Notes: generated by a model not told the origin, from the sequence alone. 64,000 nucleotides of DNA from Amorphoplanes friuliensis DSM 7358 (GCF_000494755.1 NC_022657.1:5928001-5992000); one strand, 5' to 3'; numbered from the stretch's first letter, positions 1 through 9,207 are shown. Numbers and translations: made by a program.

Positions 1-2
1 GC

Positions 3-347
3 GCCCGCGACCTGCAGGCCAGCCTGCCCGCCGACGAGGCGCTGGCCGCCTTCCTGCACGGATTTGTGGACCACCTGTACTCCAACGAGGGCCTGGCCCG
101 GACCATGGCGACACTCATGGCCACCCGCACGAGCGCTCTGGCCGAGGGCACCCGGGCGCTCGGCCAGGTGGTCACCGATCTCCTGGCCGCCGGCGCCCGG
201 GCCGGAACGCTCCGCGACGATGTGGGCGCGGGCGCCGTCATGATGTCTCTGCACGGCGTCTGCACGGCCTATGACCCTGAGTGCCGAACCGACGCCGACG
301 GTGCCATCACCGTGGTCATCGACGGTCTCCGTCCCCGGACGGCCTGA
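3..347 (+). CDS. TetR-family regulator, C-terminal part (cut by window edge)
   Basis: The open frame enters from the left edge (first full codon at base 3) and stops at 347, giving about 114 residues. The sequence is all-alpha and Ala/Leu-rich, with the run AFLHGFVDHLY and later DLLAAGARAGTLRDDV, which is how the ligand-binding C-terminal half of TetR repressors of the SbtR-like type usually reads. The DNA-binding helix-turn-helix would lie outside the window, so the family call rests on the C-terminal half alone. It converges on the minus-strand EEP gene, with only 13 bases between the two stops. Confidence 0.6.
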   Translation, partial: ARDLQASLPADEALAAFLHGFVDHLYSNEGLARTMATLMATRTSALAEGTRALGQVVTDLLAAGARAGTLRDDVGAGAVMMSLHGVCTAYDPECRTDADGAITVVIDGLRPRTA

Positions 348-360
348 CCGGGGCCCGGTC

Positions 361-1341
361 TCAGGGCAGGTCGAACGTGGCGACGACCGGGGCGTGGTCG
401 GACTCGGGGAACTTGCTGTCGGTGGCGAACGAGGCCGACTCGTCGTGCAGCGTCTCGTTGTGGATCTCCGAGCCGCGGTAGTACGCGAGGAGGTTGCGCG
501 TGACCAGCATGTGGTCGAGCATCTCGCCGCGGCCCTGGTGGAACAGCGTGTAGCGGCTCGGCTCGGGGACCGTGTGCTCGATCGGCACCAGGATCCGGCC
601 GGCGAGATCACCGTTGCCGGTGTCCTCGACGCGTCCACGGATGGCCAGGACCGGGATCTCGTCGGGGGTGGCGTTGAAGTCACCCGCGACCACGATCCGG
701 GCGTCCGGGTCGGCGTCGAGGATCTGGTCGACGAGCCGGCGCACCTCGAGGGCCTGGGCCATGCGTTTCATCGAGGAGAGGAACACACCCTCGGCCCACG
801 CGTCGGCGCTGCGCCAGGTGAAGGTGTCGACGGCCTGGCCGGGGATCGGCGTGGGGATCTTCGACTTCAGGTGCACGTTGATCACGTGCAGTGTCCCGCC
901 GGCGAGGGCGAGGCCGACGTGCAGGATCGGGCGTTCGACACCGACCTCGATCGGGAACTGGTCGGCGGGGATCGCGGTCAGCCGCCGGTACGTCGGCGCC
1001 GACACGAGCTCGTTGCGCAGCTGGCGGCGGGACTGCACCGGCAGGTGGGTGGCGACGACCAGGTTGCGCTCGTTGAAGACGCCGTCGTCCTTGGGCTTGG
1101 TGCTGACCAGCTCGGCACCGGCCAGCTCGGTGCCGGCGAGCAGCTCCTTCAAGGCGTGCAGGCCGCGCGGCTGCCCGGGCCGTTCCTGCCCGTGGACTTC
1201 CTGGAAACACGCGACGGTGGCACGCAGCCGGACGATCTGCGGCCGCATCAGCGCCACCCGCTCGGCGAGGCTGGGCCGATCGCCGGCGGCCGTCTCGTCG
1301 AAGTTCTCCAGATTGAACGTGGCGATACGCAGCTCTGCCAT
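361..1341 (-). CDS. Endonuclease/exonuclease/phosphatase (EEP) family protein
   Basis: A 326-residue protein with the EEP fold of Mg-dependent phosphodiesterases (DNase I, exonuclease III and sphingomyelinase relatives). The family signatures appear in order: RIATFNLENFD at the N-terminus, the metal-ligand Glu in CFQEVHG, NVHLKSK in the middle, GDFNATPDE, and the C-terminal SDHAPV containing the catalytic Asp-His. No signal peptide or membrane segment is visible, so it is probably cytoplasmic. The substrate cannot be told from sequence; a nuclease or phosphatase role is equally possible. The ATG at 1341 lies 7 bases after a TAGCGT -10 element, so the mRNA is probably leaderless. Confidence 0.85.
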   Translation of the reverse strand: MAELRIATFNLENFDETAAGDRPSLAERVALMRPQIVRLRATVACFQEVHGQERPGQPRGLHALKELLAGTELAGAELVSTKPKDDGVFNERNLVVATHLPVQSRRQLRNELVSAPTYRRLTAIPADQFPIEVGVERPILHVGLALAGGTLHVINVHLKSKIPTPIPGQAVDTFTWRSADAWAEGVFLSSMKRMAQALEVRRLVDQILDADPDARIVVAGDFNATPDEIPVLAIRGRVEDTGNGDLAGRILVPIEHTVPEPSRYTLFHQGRGEMLDHMLVTRNLLAYYRGSEIHNETLHDESASFATDSKFPESDHAPVVATFDLP

Positions 1342-1348
1342 GCCGCCG

Positions 1349-1354
1349 ACGCTA
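1349..1354 (-). promoter_or_regulatory. Probable -10 element (TAGCGT) of a leaderless promoter
   Basis: TAGCGT on the minus strand fits the actinobacterial TAnnnT -10 and ends 7 bases before the ATG of the EEP gene, which places transcription start at or next to the start codon. No convincing -35 is seen. Confidence 0.45.
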
Positions 1355-1393
1355 GGGCTGCCGGCGTACCGGGGAAGTGGTTGTGTCCTTGAT

Positions 1394-1430
1394 CCTGCAG
1401 CGGACCTGGCCGAACGGGGTCCGCTGCAGG
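1394..1430 (-). terminator. Hairpin terminator after the GH2 gene
   Basis: A perfect 13-bp stem (CCTGCAGCGGACC and its complement) with an 11-base loop lies 10 bases beyond the GH2 stop codon. There is no long U tract, which is usual for actinomycete terminators. It also separates the GH2 transcript from the EEP promoter. Confidence 0.7.
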
Positions 1431-1440
1431 ACCGCAGGGA

Positions 1441-3948
1441 CTACTGGCCCGAGTCGAACAGGGCCTTGATCTCCGTCGCGGACAGCGCCCGGTCGTAGAG
1501 GTGGACCTGGTCGACGGTGCCGTCCAGGTAGTCGACCGAGTTGCCGCCGTACTTGCCGCGGCCGATCACCGTGTTGCCCGTCGGGGCGGCCTGCGGGAGG
1601 CAGGCGCCGGTCCGGCCGGCGAGTTCACCGTCGACGTAGAGCCGCAGCTCACCCGCCACGCTGTCGCGCACACCGGTCACGTGGTACCAGCGGCCGACCT
1701 CCGGCTTGCTCGGGCCCAGTGCCCGCACACCCGTGAAGCTCATCGCGAAGCGCTGGTCGGCGCCCGAATACTGCAGGAAGAAGTCGCTGTTGCTGGCCCC
1801 GTCCTGGCTGACGATCGTCTGGAACGCGCCGTCGGCCTTGTCGAGCTTCACCCACGCGGAGGCGGTGTAGTCCGAGGCCGTGTTGAGCACCGGCGCGCCC
1901 GTGTCGATGAACTGCGTGGAGCCGTTGACGTCGACACCCTGGCCGTTCTTGGCCGCGACGTACGCCGGACCGCCGACCAGCGTGGCGTCGTGGTCACCCG
2001 CGGCGTCCTCGGTCGTGCCGTCGAGCGGGTAGAACGCGATGCCGGTCAGGCCGGGAGTGCCGGCCGGCGGCTGCGGGACGTTCGTCGCGGTGCCGTCGGC
2101 CTTGGCGATGATCTCCTGGTTGATCGCCCGGACCTGGGTGAAGTCCATCTTGGCGACCTGCCGGTCGTAGGTCCAGAAGCCGTTGAGCTCCCCCTCGACG
2201 TCGGTGATCTGCGTGTAGATCGCCGCGCTGATGCCGCACGACTGCGCCGCCGTGAGGACCGCCCGCTGGTTCTCGACGTACTTGCGGGTCAGGGTGGCCG
2301 AGTCGGGTGTCATCTCGTACGCCTGGCCGTCGCCGAACCACATGTGGTTGGAGACCTTGAGGCCGTACCCGCCGTGCTCGCCGTCGATCGACACCCGGGT
2401 CGCGTCGGGCGCCGGTGACGCCGGGCCGAGGTACTGATGGAAGTCGATGACGTCGCCCTTGCCCGAGTCACCCTTGGAGTTGCAGCAGTTCACGCCGCTG
2501 TGGGCGTTCACGAGCCGGCTCGGGTCCTGCTTCTTGACGTCGTCGGCGATGCGGCCGGTGGCCGTGCGGTCCCACTCGCCCCAGCCCTCGTTGAAGGGCA
2601 CCCAGGCGATGATCGACGTCCAGCTCGCGTGTTCCTTGACCATCTCGTGCAGCTCGGACTCGAACTGGTCACGCCACGGCTCCGGGATCGGGCCGGTGTT
2701 CGCGGCGGGCATGTCCTGCCAGACCAGCAGGCCCAGCTTGTCGGCCCAGTAGTACCAGCGGTCGGGCTCGACCTTGATGTGCTTGCGGACGGCGTTGAAG
2801 CCCATGTCCTTGTGCTGCTGCAGGTCGAACTTCAGGCCCGCGTCGGTCGGCGCGGTGTTCAGGCCGTCCGGCCAGAAGCCCTGGTCGAGCGTCGACATGT
2901 TGAACAGGATCTTGCCGTTGAGGGCGATCCGCAGCTTGCCGTCGGCGCCCTTCTTGGTGCCGATCTCGCGCATACCGAAGTACGACTGCACGGTGTCGAG
3001 GCTCTTCTTGCCGCTGAGCAGGGTGACCTCGAGGTCGTACAGGAACGGGGAGTCCGGCGACCACAGTTTGGCGTTCGGAACGGGCAGCTTGAGATCCGTA
3101 CCGGCAGCTCCGGTGACCCTGCCGACCACCTTGCCGTTGCTGCGCGCAACGGCCCGGACCGTCAGCCCGTCGCCGCGGACGGTGTTGACCTTGATCTTGA
3201 GCTGGGAAGCGCCGACGTCCGGCGTCGTCGTCAGCGACGAGATGCTGGAGACCGCGACCGGCTCCATCCAGACCGTGCGCCAGATGCCGGAACTGCCCTG
3301 GTAGAAGATGCCACGGTCGGACACACGGCGCTGCTTGCCGATCGGCTGGCCGGTGGCATCGGTGAGATCCTCGGCCCAGACGATCAGCTCCTGCGGGCCC
3401 TTGCCCTTGAGCGCATCGGTGACATCGATGTCAAAGCCGTCGTACCCACCACGGTGCGTCGCGACCTGGGTGCCGTTGACCCACACCTTGGCGTCGTAGT
3501 CGACCGCGCCGAAGTGCAGCACCAGTCGCTGCCCCTTGCCGACCTTCCAGTCGGTGGGCACGGTGAACGTGCGCCGGTAGAACATCCGGTCCTCGCGGCG
3601 CTGGATGCCGGAGAGCGCCGACTCGATCGGGTACGGCACCAGCACCCGCTCGCCGAGCTCCTGCCCGACGGGCGGCGCCTGGTCGACCGCGGCCTTGCCG
3701 AACTCCCACACGCCGTTCAGATTTTGCCAGCGGCTGCGGACCAGCTGCGGACGGGGATATTCGGGCAGCGCGTTGTCGGGGCCGACCTCGGCCGTCCAGG
3801 GGGTCGCGATGGGCGGAATGCCCTTGTGCCAGGCGGGGCCGGCCTCGGGCGCCGGCGCGGCGCCCGCCGCTCCCGCGGTGCCGACGGCAAGAAGAGTGAC
3901 GGCCGCCACTGTCGTGACTCTCCGTCTCAAGGTCCAGGGTGTGGTCAC
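1441..3948 (-). CDS. Secreted glycoside hydrolase family 2 protein with C-terminal LamG-like domain
   Basis: A protein of 835 residues. The GTG at 3948 was chosen because AGGA lies just upstream and the signal peptide (RRR, then a hydrophobic Ala/Val/Leu run ending in AGAAPA) then begins the protein; the frame could be extended to 4059. Domains in order: GH2 sugar-binding jelly-roll (about 50-210), immunoglobulin-like sandwich, TIM barrel with the acid/base Glu in FNEGWGEW (about E454) and the likely nucleophile in DGEHGG (about E524), then a concanavalin/LamG-like domain from about 640 to the end. The family includes beta-galactosidases, beta-mannosidases and beta-glucuronidases; the specificity cannot be assigned. 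It should act outside the cell on a polysaccharide or oligosaccharide. It is a single-gene unit with its own terminator. Confidence 0.85.
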   Translation of the reverse strand: MTTPWTLRRRVTTVAAVTLLAVGTAGAAGAAPAPEAGPAWHKGIPPIATPWTAEVGPDNALPEYPRPQLVRSRWQNLNGVWEFGKAAVDQAPPVGQELGERVLVPYPIESALSGIQRREDRMFYRRTFTVPTDWKVGKGQRLVLHFGAVDYDAKVWVNGTQVATHRGGYDGFDIDVTDALKGKGPQELIVWAEDLTDATGQPIGKQRRVSDRGIFYQGSSGIWRTVWMEPVAVSSISSLTTTPDVGASQLKIKVNTVRGDGLTVRAVARSNGKVVGRVTGAAGTDLKLPVPNAKLWSPDSPFLYDLEVTLLSGKKSLDTVQSYFGMREIGTKKGADGKLRIALNGKILFNMSTLDQGFWPDGLNTAPTDAGLKFDLQQHKDMGFNAVRKHIKVEPDRWYYWADKLGLLVWQDMPAANTGPIPEPWRDQFESELHEMVKEHASWTSIIAWVPFNEGWGEWDRTATGRIADDVKKQDPSRLVNAHSGVNCCNSKGDSGKGDVIDFHQYLGPASPAPDATRVSIDGEHGGYGLKVSNHMWFGDGQAYEMTPDSATLTRKYVENQRAVLTAAQSCGISAAIYTQITDVEGELNGFWTYDRQVAKMDFTQVRAINQEIIAKADGTATNVPQPPAGTPGLTGIAFYPLDGTTEDAAGDHDATLVGGPAYVAAKNGQGVDVNGSTQFIDTGAPVLNTASDYTASAWVKLDKADGAFQTIVSQDGASNSDFFLQYSGADQRFAMSFTGVRALGPSKPEVGRWYHVTGVRDSVAGELRLYVDGELAGRTGACLPQAAPTGNTVIGRGKYGGNSVDYLDGTVDQVHLYDRALSATEIKALFDSGQ

Positions 3949-4183
3949 GCGTTTGGTCCTCTCGGTGGGGAAAGAACGCGGGCAGCACCGATCGGCGCTC
4001 CACCGTGGACGACGAACATCACAGGAAGCGCTGGTGGGACCACCCAGGAGCAAACACATTTCAACAAGATTGCTCAGATCACGTCAAGGTTTCGAGCGAA
4101 GAACCTCGATGGTCAGACACTTTCCACCATGGACGCGCAGCGGATCAGGCAGCCCGTTCAGCCGGATGTGCGACGATGCGGCC

Positions 4184-4852
4184 GTGCCAGAATCGATCTT
4201 GGAAGTCATCTCGTTGAACGCCGTCGATGCGCGGGCTGCCCGTGCAGGGGGCGCCGACCGGATCGAACTGGTCACCGACATGCGCCGGCAGGGCCTCACC
4301 CCGGACCTCGCAACCTTCGCCTCGGTCCGGGAAGCGGTCGACATCCCGGTCCGCGTCATGCTGCGCTCCCAGGACGGGTACGCCCTGAGCAACGCAGAAG
4401 CCCTGGTCGAAGCCGCGACCGCCCTGCGCGCTGCCGGAGCCGACGAGTTCGTTCTGGGCTTCCTCGACTCGCACGCCGCCGTAGATCTCGTGGCCGTCAA
4501 GGCGGTCCTGGGGGCGATCGAGGGGTGCCGCTGGACGTTCCACCGGGCGCTGGACCATACGGCTGACCGCGGCGCCGCTCGCCGGGCCCTCGAAGGGCTT
4601 CCTGGGCTGGACACCGTGCTGACGGCCGGCGGGCCCGCCACCGTCGCCGAGGGTTTGCCCGTTCTGATCTCCGAGGCGCACTCCACGCCGCGCGTTCTGG
4701 CTGGTGGGGGTCTGCGCCCGCACCACGTTGCGCCGTTGCGGGCGGCGGGGGTGGATGCGTTCCATACCGGGAGTGCCGTGCGGCCGGATGGTCGCTGGGA
4801 CGCGCCGGTGGACGCGGATCTCGTCCGTGCGTGGCGATCTGCCCTGTCGTAG
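4184..4852 (+). CDS. cutC: Copper homeostasis protein CutC family
   Basis: A protein of 222 residues from the GTG at 4184, where LEVISLNAVDARAA matches the usual CutC N-terminus; an ATG at 4166 in the same frame would add six residues and neither has a clear ribosome site. CutC motifs seen: GGADRIELV near the start, GLTPDL, VMLRSQDGY (IRPR position in most homologues), FHRALDHT, and a C-terminal GGLRPHHVAPLRAAGVDAFHTGSA. The family is a TIM barrel of disputed biochemical role, linked to copper tolerance in some bacteria. It is divergent from the GH2 gene across 235 bases in which I see no confident promoter. Downstream lies the first palindrome array. Confidence 0.85.
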   Translation: MPESILEVISLNAVDARAARAGGADRIELVTDMRRQGLTPDLATFASVREAVDIPVRVMLRSQDGYALSNAEALVEAATALRAAGADEFVLGFLDSHAAVDLVAVKAVLGAIEGCRWTFHRALDHTADRGAARRALEGLPGLDTVLTAGGPATVAEGLPVLISEAHSTPRVLAGGGLRPHHVAPLRAAGVDAFHTGSAVRPDGRWDAPVDADLVRAWRSALS

Positions 4853-4890
4853 TTCGGGTCGGCCGCGGGGTTGGAGTGACCGGCGGGCGG

Positions 4891-5275
4891 GGCATCGCGC
4901 CGAGGTCCGTTGCAGGCCCAACTTCAGCGAAGTTGGGCCTGCCCGCCAACCAAGCGGCAGCGCGCCTGGCCAGAGCATCACGCCCAGGTCCGTTGCAGGC
5001 CCAACTTCAGCGAAGTCGGGCCTACCCAGCCAGGCGTCAGCGCCCGGCGCTCCGGGCATCACGCCCCGGTCCGCTGTCGCCCCAACTTCGCCGAAGTAGG
5101 GCCTACCCAGCCAGGAGTCCGCGCGCCGGCCATCACGCCCAGAGCCGTTGTAGCCCCAATTTCACGGAAGTTGGGCCTACCCGCCGGGCGTCAGCGCGCC
5201 GACGCGCCGGGCATCACACCGAGGTCCGTTCGTAGCCCCAACTTCAAGGAAGTTGGCCTGGCCGAACCGAGCGTC
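4891..5275. repeat. Palindrome array A: five about 80-bp tandem units
   Basis: The 437-base gap between the convergent cutC and phosphotransferase genes holds five units of 74-83 bp. Each has a 25-bp palindrome with arms GGCCCAACTTC / GAAGTTGGGCC around a 3-base loop; copies start at 4915, 4998, 5079, about 5153 and about 5235. Loops vary (AGC, AGC, GCC, ACG, AAG) and most copies carry one or two arm mismatches. The flank (GCATCACGCC..AGGTCCGTTG) is conserved between units, so the whole unit was duplicated. The hairpins could end transcription from both sides. No gene is supported here. Confidence 0.9.
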
Positions 5276-5289
5276 ACCCCGACGGCCGG

Positions 5290-6174
5290 TCAGGCGGCCA
5301 GGAGCCGGTCGAGCGTGCGACGACCGATCCGGCTCATCCCCGGGTTGGTCTCGGCGTAATACGCGACCAGCCCCAGCGACTGCTCGAGCGCCCAAGCCCG
5401 CCCCCGTTCCCACTCCAGGTCGTCGCAGCCGAGCTCGTCACGCAGCACCTGCCGCGGCCCGCTCTCCAGCAGGTGCCAGGCGCCGACAAGATCGAGGGCC
5501 GGGTCCGCGGGTCCGAGACCGCCGACGTCGAGCACACCGGCCAGCCCGCCGCCGGACACCAGGACGTTGCCGGGCATGAGGTCGCCGTGGTTCATAACGT
5601 CGGGACTGCGCCGCGGTAGCGAGATCAAGTCGAGCCAGAGCCCCCGCAGCCGGGGCACGTCGAGGAGGCCTTCGCTGTTGCGCAGGTCGGTCTCCGTTCC
5701 CTCGGCGTGGGCTCGGAGGTCGCCGCCGCGACCGCGGCCGGAGAACGTCCGCCCGCCGGTGCCGATCGCGCGGACGCCGCGGATGAACTCGGCCAGGTCG
5801 GACGCGAACTTCGCCGACTTGCCGGGGTCGCTCGCGGTGGCCACCGTGCCGGAGATCCAGGTCTGCACCGACCACGGCAGCGGATAGCCGGCGCCGGGCT
5901 CCCCGATCGCGACGGGCTCGGGTGTCGGGAACCGGGTGCGGCCGGCCAGCAGCCCGGCGGCCGCCGCCTCGGCTTCCAGATCGGCCCGGATCTCGCCCGG
6001 GTCGCCGGGCACCAGCGGGAACCGCGCGGTGAGGCCGTCACCCACGCGGAAGATCGCGTTGACCGTGCCCTCCGAGGCGACCGGACGAACGGGCAGCCCC
6101 CGCCACTGCGGGAACTGCGCGTCCACGAGGCGCCGGACCGTTTCCCCGGGCACGTCGAGCTGCCCGGCATGCAT
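5290..6174 (-). CDS. Aminoglycoside phosphotransferase (APH) family kinase
   Basis: A 294-residue protein with the APH/choline-kinase fold. The N-lobe carries VNAIFRVGDGLTARFP; the catalytic loop is VMNHGDLMPGNVLV, where the family pattern HxDxxxxN reads as HGDLMPGN, and the metal motif is GVLDVGGLGPADP (Asp-Val-Gly in place of the common IDWE/D). The true substrate is unknown; many actinomycete members act on small metabolites rather than antibiotics. An ATG start at 6174 is used; a GTG two codons upstream (6180) is an alternative. It follows the UDP-glucose dehydrogenase by 14 bases and is probably cotranscribed with it. Confidence 0.8.
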   Translation of the reverse strand: MHAGQLDVPGETVRRLVDAQFPQWRGLPVRPVASEGTVNAIFRVGDGLTARFPLVPGDPGEIRADLEAEAAAAGLLAGRTRFPTPEPVAIGEPGAGYPLPWSVQTWISGTVATASDPGKSAKFASDLAEFIRGVRAIGTGGRTFSGRGRGGDLRAHAEGTETDLRNSEGLLDVPRLRGLWLDLISLPRRSPDVMNHGDLMPGNVLVSGGGLAGVLDVGGLGPADPALDLVGAWHLLESGPRQVLRDELGCDDLEWERGRAWALEQSLGLVAYYAETNPGMSRIGRRTLDRLLAA

Positions 6175-6188
6175 CTGCACGATCAGAT

Positions 6189-7556
6189 CTACCTGCCGGT
6201 GAGCGAAAGGTAGCGGTAGCCCAGCTTGGTGAGACGCTGCGGGTCGAGGCAGTGCCTGCCGTCCAGGATCACCGGGGTACGCATGAGCGACGCCAGCTTC
6301 GCCCAGTCGAGGTCGAGGTACTGCGACCACTCGGTGACCAGCACGACGGCGTCGCTGTCGTCGAAGACGTCCTCGACCTCGTCGGCCAGGTGCGGGACCA
6401 GGTCCGGCTGTTCGCGGCGGAAGCGTTCCGCGGCGACGGGGTCGTGCAGGCGTACGCGGGCTCCCCGGTCGATGAGCATGCGGGCGATGTCCAGGGCCGG
6501 GGCATCGCGCATGTCGTCGGTGTTGGGCTTGAACGCGAGACCGAGCAGGCCGATCCGGCGGCCCTTGAGGATGCGCAGCTCGTCGAGGAGGCGGTCGACC
6601 ACGAGGCGGCGCTGGAGCTGGTTGACCTCGCGGGCGGCGGTGACGATCGGCATCGAGTGGTGGTAGTCGGCGGCGGTGGCGATCAGCGCGGCCGTGTCCT
6701 TGCCGAAGCAGGAGCCGCCCCAGCCGATGCCGGGCTGCAGGAAGCGCGGCCCGATGCGGGTGTCGAGGCCGATGCCGCGGGTGACCTGCGAGATGTCCGC
6801 GCCGACCTTGCCGGCCAGCTGTCCGATCTCGTTCGCGAAGCTGATCTTCAGGGCCAGGAACGCGTTCGCGGCGTACTTGATCAGCTCGGCCGACGCGAGG
6901 TCCGTGGAGACCATGGGCACCGCGCCGAGCTCGCCCGGGCGCGGCAGGTACGTCGGCGGGGTGAAGGTCTGGTTGAGGATCTCGCGGTAGAGCCGGTTGA
7001 GGACGTCCAGGCTGCGCGGGTTGTCCGAGCCGACCACGATCCGATCCGGGTAGAGCGTGTCCTGGATCGCCGCGCCCTGGCGCAGGAACTCCGGATTCGA
7101 TGCGACGGAGAACTCGCCGTCGCTGCGCCGCTCGTGGGTGCGTTCGAAGGACTCCCGCAGGATCGAGTCGACCCAGTTGCTGCTGCCGATCGGCACGGTC
7201 GACTTGTTGATCACGACGGTGAACTCGCCGCTGATGTGCTTGCCGACGCTCTCCGCGGCCGAGCGCAGATATTTCAGGTCGGGGTTGCCGTCGGGCAGCG
7301 ACGGGGTCTGCACGGCGATGAACACCACGTCGGCGTCCGGCACGGCGATGCTGTAGTCCGTGGTGAACGTCATCCGTTCGGCGGAGTCGGCCAGCAGCGC
7401 GTCCATGTGCGGCTCGTAGATCGGCGACCGGCCCCCGGCGAGCAGGTCGACCTTGGCCTGATCGAGGTCGACGCAGGTGACGTCGTGGCCGAGAAAGGCC
7501 AGGCTGACACCGGTGGTGAGACCCACGTAACCGGTTCCGACGACGCACACCCTCAT
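6189..7556 (-). CDS. UDP-glucose 6-dehydrogenase
   Basis: A 455-residue member of the UDP-glucose/GDP-mannose dehydrogenase family, which oxidises UDP-glucose to UDP-glucuronate with NAD. The start at 7556 follows AAGGAGAG and puts the Rossmann motif GTGYVGL at residues 6-12, as in homologues. Other signatures: VDLDQAKVD, the central EIGQLAGKVGAD helix, the active-site loop GWGGSCFGKD with the catalytic Cys, and LGLAFKPNTDDMRDAP in the C-terminal UDP-binding domain. It would supply UDP-glucuronate for capsule, exopolysaccharide or glycosylation, but no glycosyltransferases are nearby. It is divergent from a diguanylate cyclase, with 58 bases between starts. Confidence 0.92.
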   Translation of the reverse strand: MRVCVVGTGYVGLTTGVSLAFLGHDVTCVDLDQAKVDLLAGGRSPIYEPHMDALLADSAERMTFTTDYSIAVPDADVVFIAVQTPSLPDGNPDLKYLRSAAESVGKHISGEFTVVINKSTVPIGSSNWVDSILRESFERTHERRSDGEFSVASNPEFLRQGAAIQDTLYPDRIVVGSDNPRSLDVLNRLYREILNQTFTPPTYLPRPGELGAVPMVSTDLASAELIKYAANAFLALKISFANEIGQLAGKVGADISQVTRGIGLDTRIGPRFLQPGIGWGGSCFGKDTAALIATAADYHHSMPIVTAAREVNQLQRRLVVDRLLDELRILKGRRIGLLGLAFKPNTDDMRDAPALDIARMLIDRGARVRLHDPVAAERFRREQPDLVPHLADEVEDVFDDSDAVVLVTEWSQYLDLDWAKLASLMRTPVILDGRHCLDPQRLTKLGYRYLSLTGR

Positions 7557-7614
7557 GCCCGCACTCTCCTTCACCTCGTGACCGGTTCCGCATGTACCCG
7601 GTGGCTGCACCGTA

Positions 7615-9207
7615 ATGCGTCAGGTCTCGTGCACCGTCATCGCCGGGATCCTCAGGCGAGTCGCGTCACTGCCGATCTGTCACGCCGTGACCGTGGGCAA
7701 CGATGTGCGTACAGCGGGCGTTGTCGCGCCCCAGTCGCCGCCCGCTGTCGTCTGGGACGATCAGATCCAGCTGCACATCGACCTCATCGACGTGATGACC
7801 AGGGACATCCCCTCGGTCGCCCACGTGTTGTCGATCATCGCGCTGCGGCTGGCCGGCCCCTGCGGGCTGCGCGCCGCGTCCGTTTTCACCCTCGACCCCG
7901 ACGACGGCAGTCTGACTCCTGACGCCACGCACGGTGACGTCGCCGGTGACGACATCACCGTCGCCGGGCGGGTGTTCCGGGCCCCGGCGGGTGCTCCCCC
8001 GGTCGTCGCCGGCCACCGTACGGCCGTGCGGCTGCGTATCGGCGGCCGGACTCTCGGGGTACTCGTGCTGACCGGGTCGGCGCTGGCGGCGCTGCGGCCG
8101 TACGTGGCGGGGACCATCGCTCTTCAGCTCGCCTCCACGCTGCAGGTTCTCGAGGCGGACCGCCACCACCAGCACGTCGCGCACGCCGCCACCACGATCC
8201 GCCGGCTGTTCGAGGAGGGCACCTCGGCGATGAGCGTCGAGGACGCGGGCCGGCTGCTGGCCACCGCGACCGGCGAGGCGTTCCGGACCGAGCGCGCCGC
8301 GGTGCACCTGATCGGCCCCGACGGCCGGATCCGGTACGCCACCGGTGTCGGCATGACCGAGCGGATGAGCGAGGAGCTCACCCGCAACCTCGTCGGCAAG
8401 GTCGCCGCCGATTCCCCGGTCTGGCAGGCGATGCTCGAGCTCGAAGGCCCGCTCCTGGTCGGCGACGTCGAGCGCACCCGCATCCGCGCGGGCGGTTTTG
8501 TCGAGACGCTCGACCTGCGCTCGTTCATCGCGATGCCCCTGCTGTCGGCGTCCGGCCCGGCCGGCATGGTGATGTGCGGCAACTCCGGCACCCGCCACTG
8601 GTCCGGCCGCGATCAGGCCCTGGCCCGCCAGGTGGCGATGGAGGGCGCCCTGATCGTCGACAGCGCGCGCCTGCGCCAGTCGGAGCGGCGGCACGTCACC
8701 GAGCTGACCCGGCAGGCGTACCACGACGGCCTCACCGGGCTGCCCAACCGCTCGCAGCTGCTGGACCGCGCCTCACAGGAGGTCGAGATCGCCATGGCCA
8801 CCGGCGCCCGCCTGGCCCTGCTGCTGCTCGACCTCGACGGCTTCAAGAAGATCAACGACACTGTCGGCCACCATGCCGGCGACCTCCTCCTGCAAGCCGT
8901 CGGTCACCGCCTCCAGTCCGTGGTACGCGACCACGACGTCGTCGCCCGCCTCGGCGGCGACGAATTCGCGGTCCTGCTGGCGCGCAACCCCGACGTGCGG
9001 ACAGCCTCGGCGATCGCGGCGCGCCTCCATGCGCGGCTGTGCGACCCGTACGACATCGACGGCCGGGAGATCCGGATCGGCGCGAGCATCGGCATCGCCC
9101 TGTTCCCGTCCGACGCCGACGACATGACAACACTGATGCGCGGCGCCGACGCGGCCATGTACCGCGCCAAGCGCGAGGGCGGCGGCGTCCGCATCGCCGG
9201 CGGCTGA
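7615..9207 (+). CDS. Diguanylate cyclase with two GAF-like domains
   Basis: A 530-residue protein. Residues about 50-175 look like a degenerate GAF domain, about 195-345 like a second GAF (EDAGRLLATATGEAF...RAAVHLIGPDGR), and about 360-528 are a GGDEF domain beginning DGLTGLPNRSQLLDR. The active-site motif GGDEF is intact at 447-451, and the product-inhibition RxxD site is present five residues before it (R438-D441), so it should make cyclic di-GMP and be feedback-controlled. There is no EAL domain and no membrane segment, so it is probably a soluble sensor of an unknown small ligand. The ATG at 7615 is used; GTG codons at 7687 and 7693 are alternatives. Confidence 0.85.
   Translation: MRQVSCTVIAGILRRVASLPICHAVTVGNDVRTAGVVAPQSPPAVVWDDQIQLHIDLIDVMTRDIPSVAHVLSIIALRLAGPCGLRAASVFTLDPDDGSLTPDATHGDVAGDDITVAGRVFRAPAGAPPVVAGHRTAVRLRIGGRTLGVLVLTGSALAALRPYVAGTIALQLASTLQVLEADRHHQHVAHAATTIRRLFEEGTSAMSVEDAGRLLATATGEAFRTERAAVHLIGPDGRIRYATGVGMTERMSEELTRNLVGKVAADSPVWQAMLELEGPLLVGDVERTRIRAGGFVETLDLRSFIAMPLLSASGPAGMVMCGNSGTRHWSGRDQALARQVAMEGALIVDSARLRQSERRHVTELTRQAYHDGLTGLPNRSQLLDRASQEVEIAMATGARLALLLLDLDGFKKINDTVGHHAGDLLLQAVGHRLQSVVRDHDVVARLGGDEFAVLLARNPDVRTASAIAARLHARLCDPYDIDGREIRIGASIGIALFPSDADDMTTLMRGADAAMYRAKREGGGVRIAGG

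Noticed and set aside
2437..4566. A 709-residue plus-strand open frame across the GH2 gene and cutC
   Set aside because: Low-information shadow frame that crosses two well-supported genes and their divergent promoter region.
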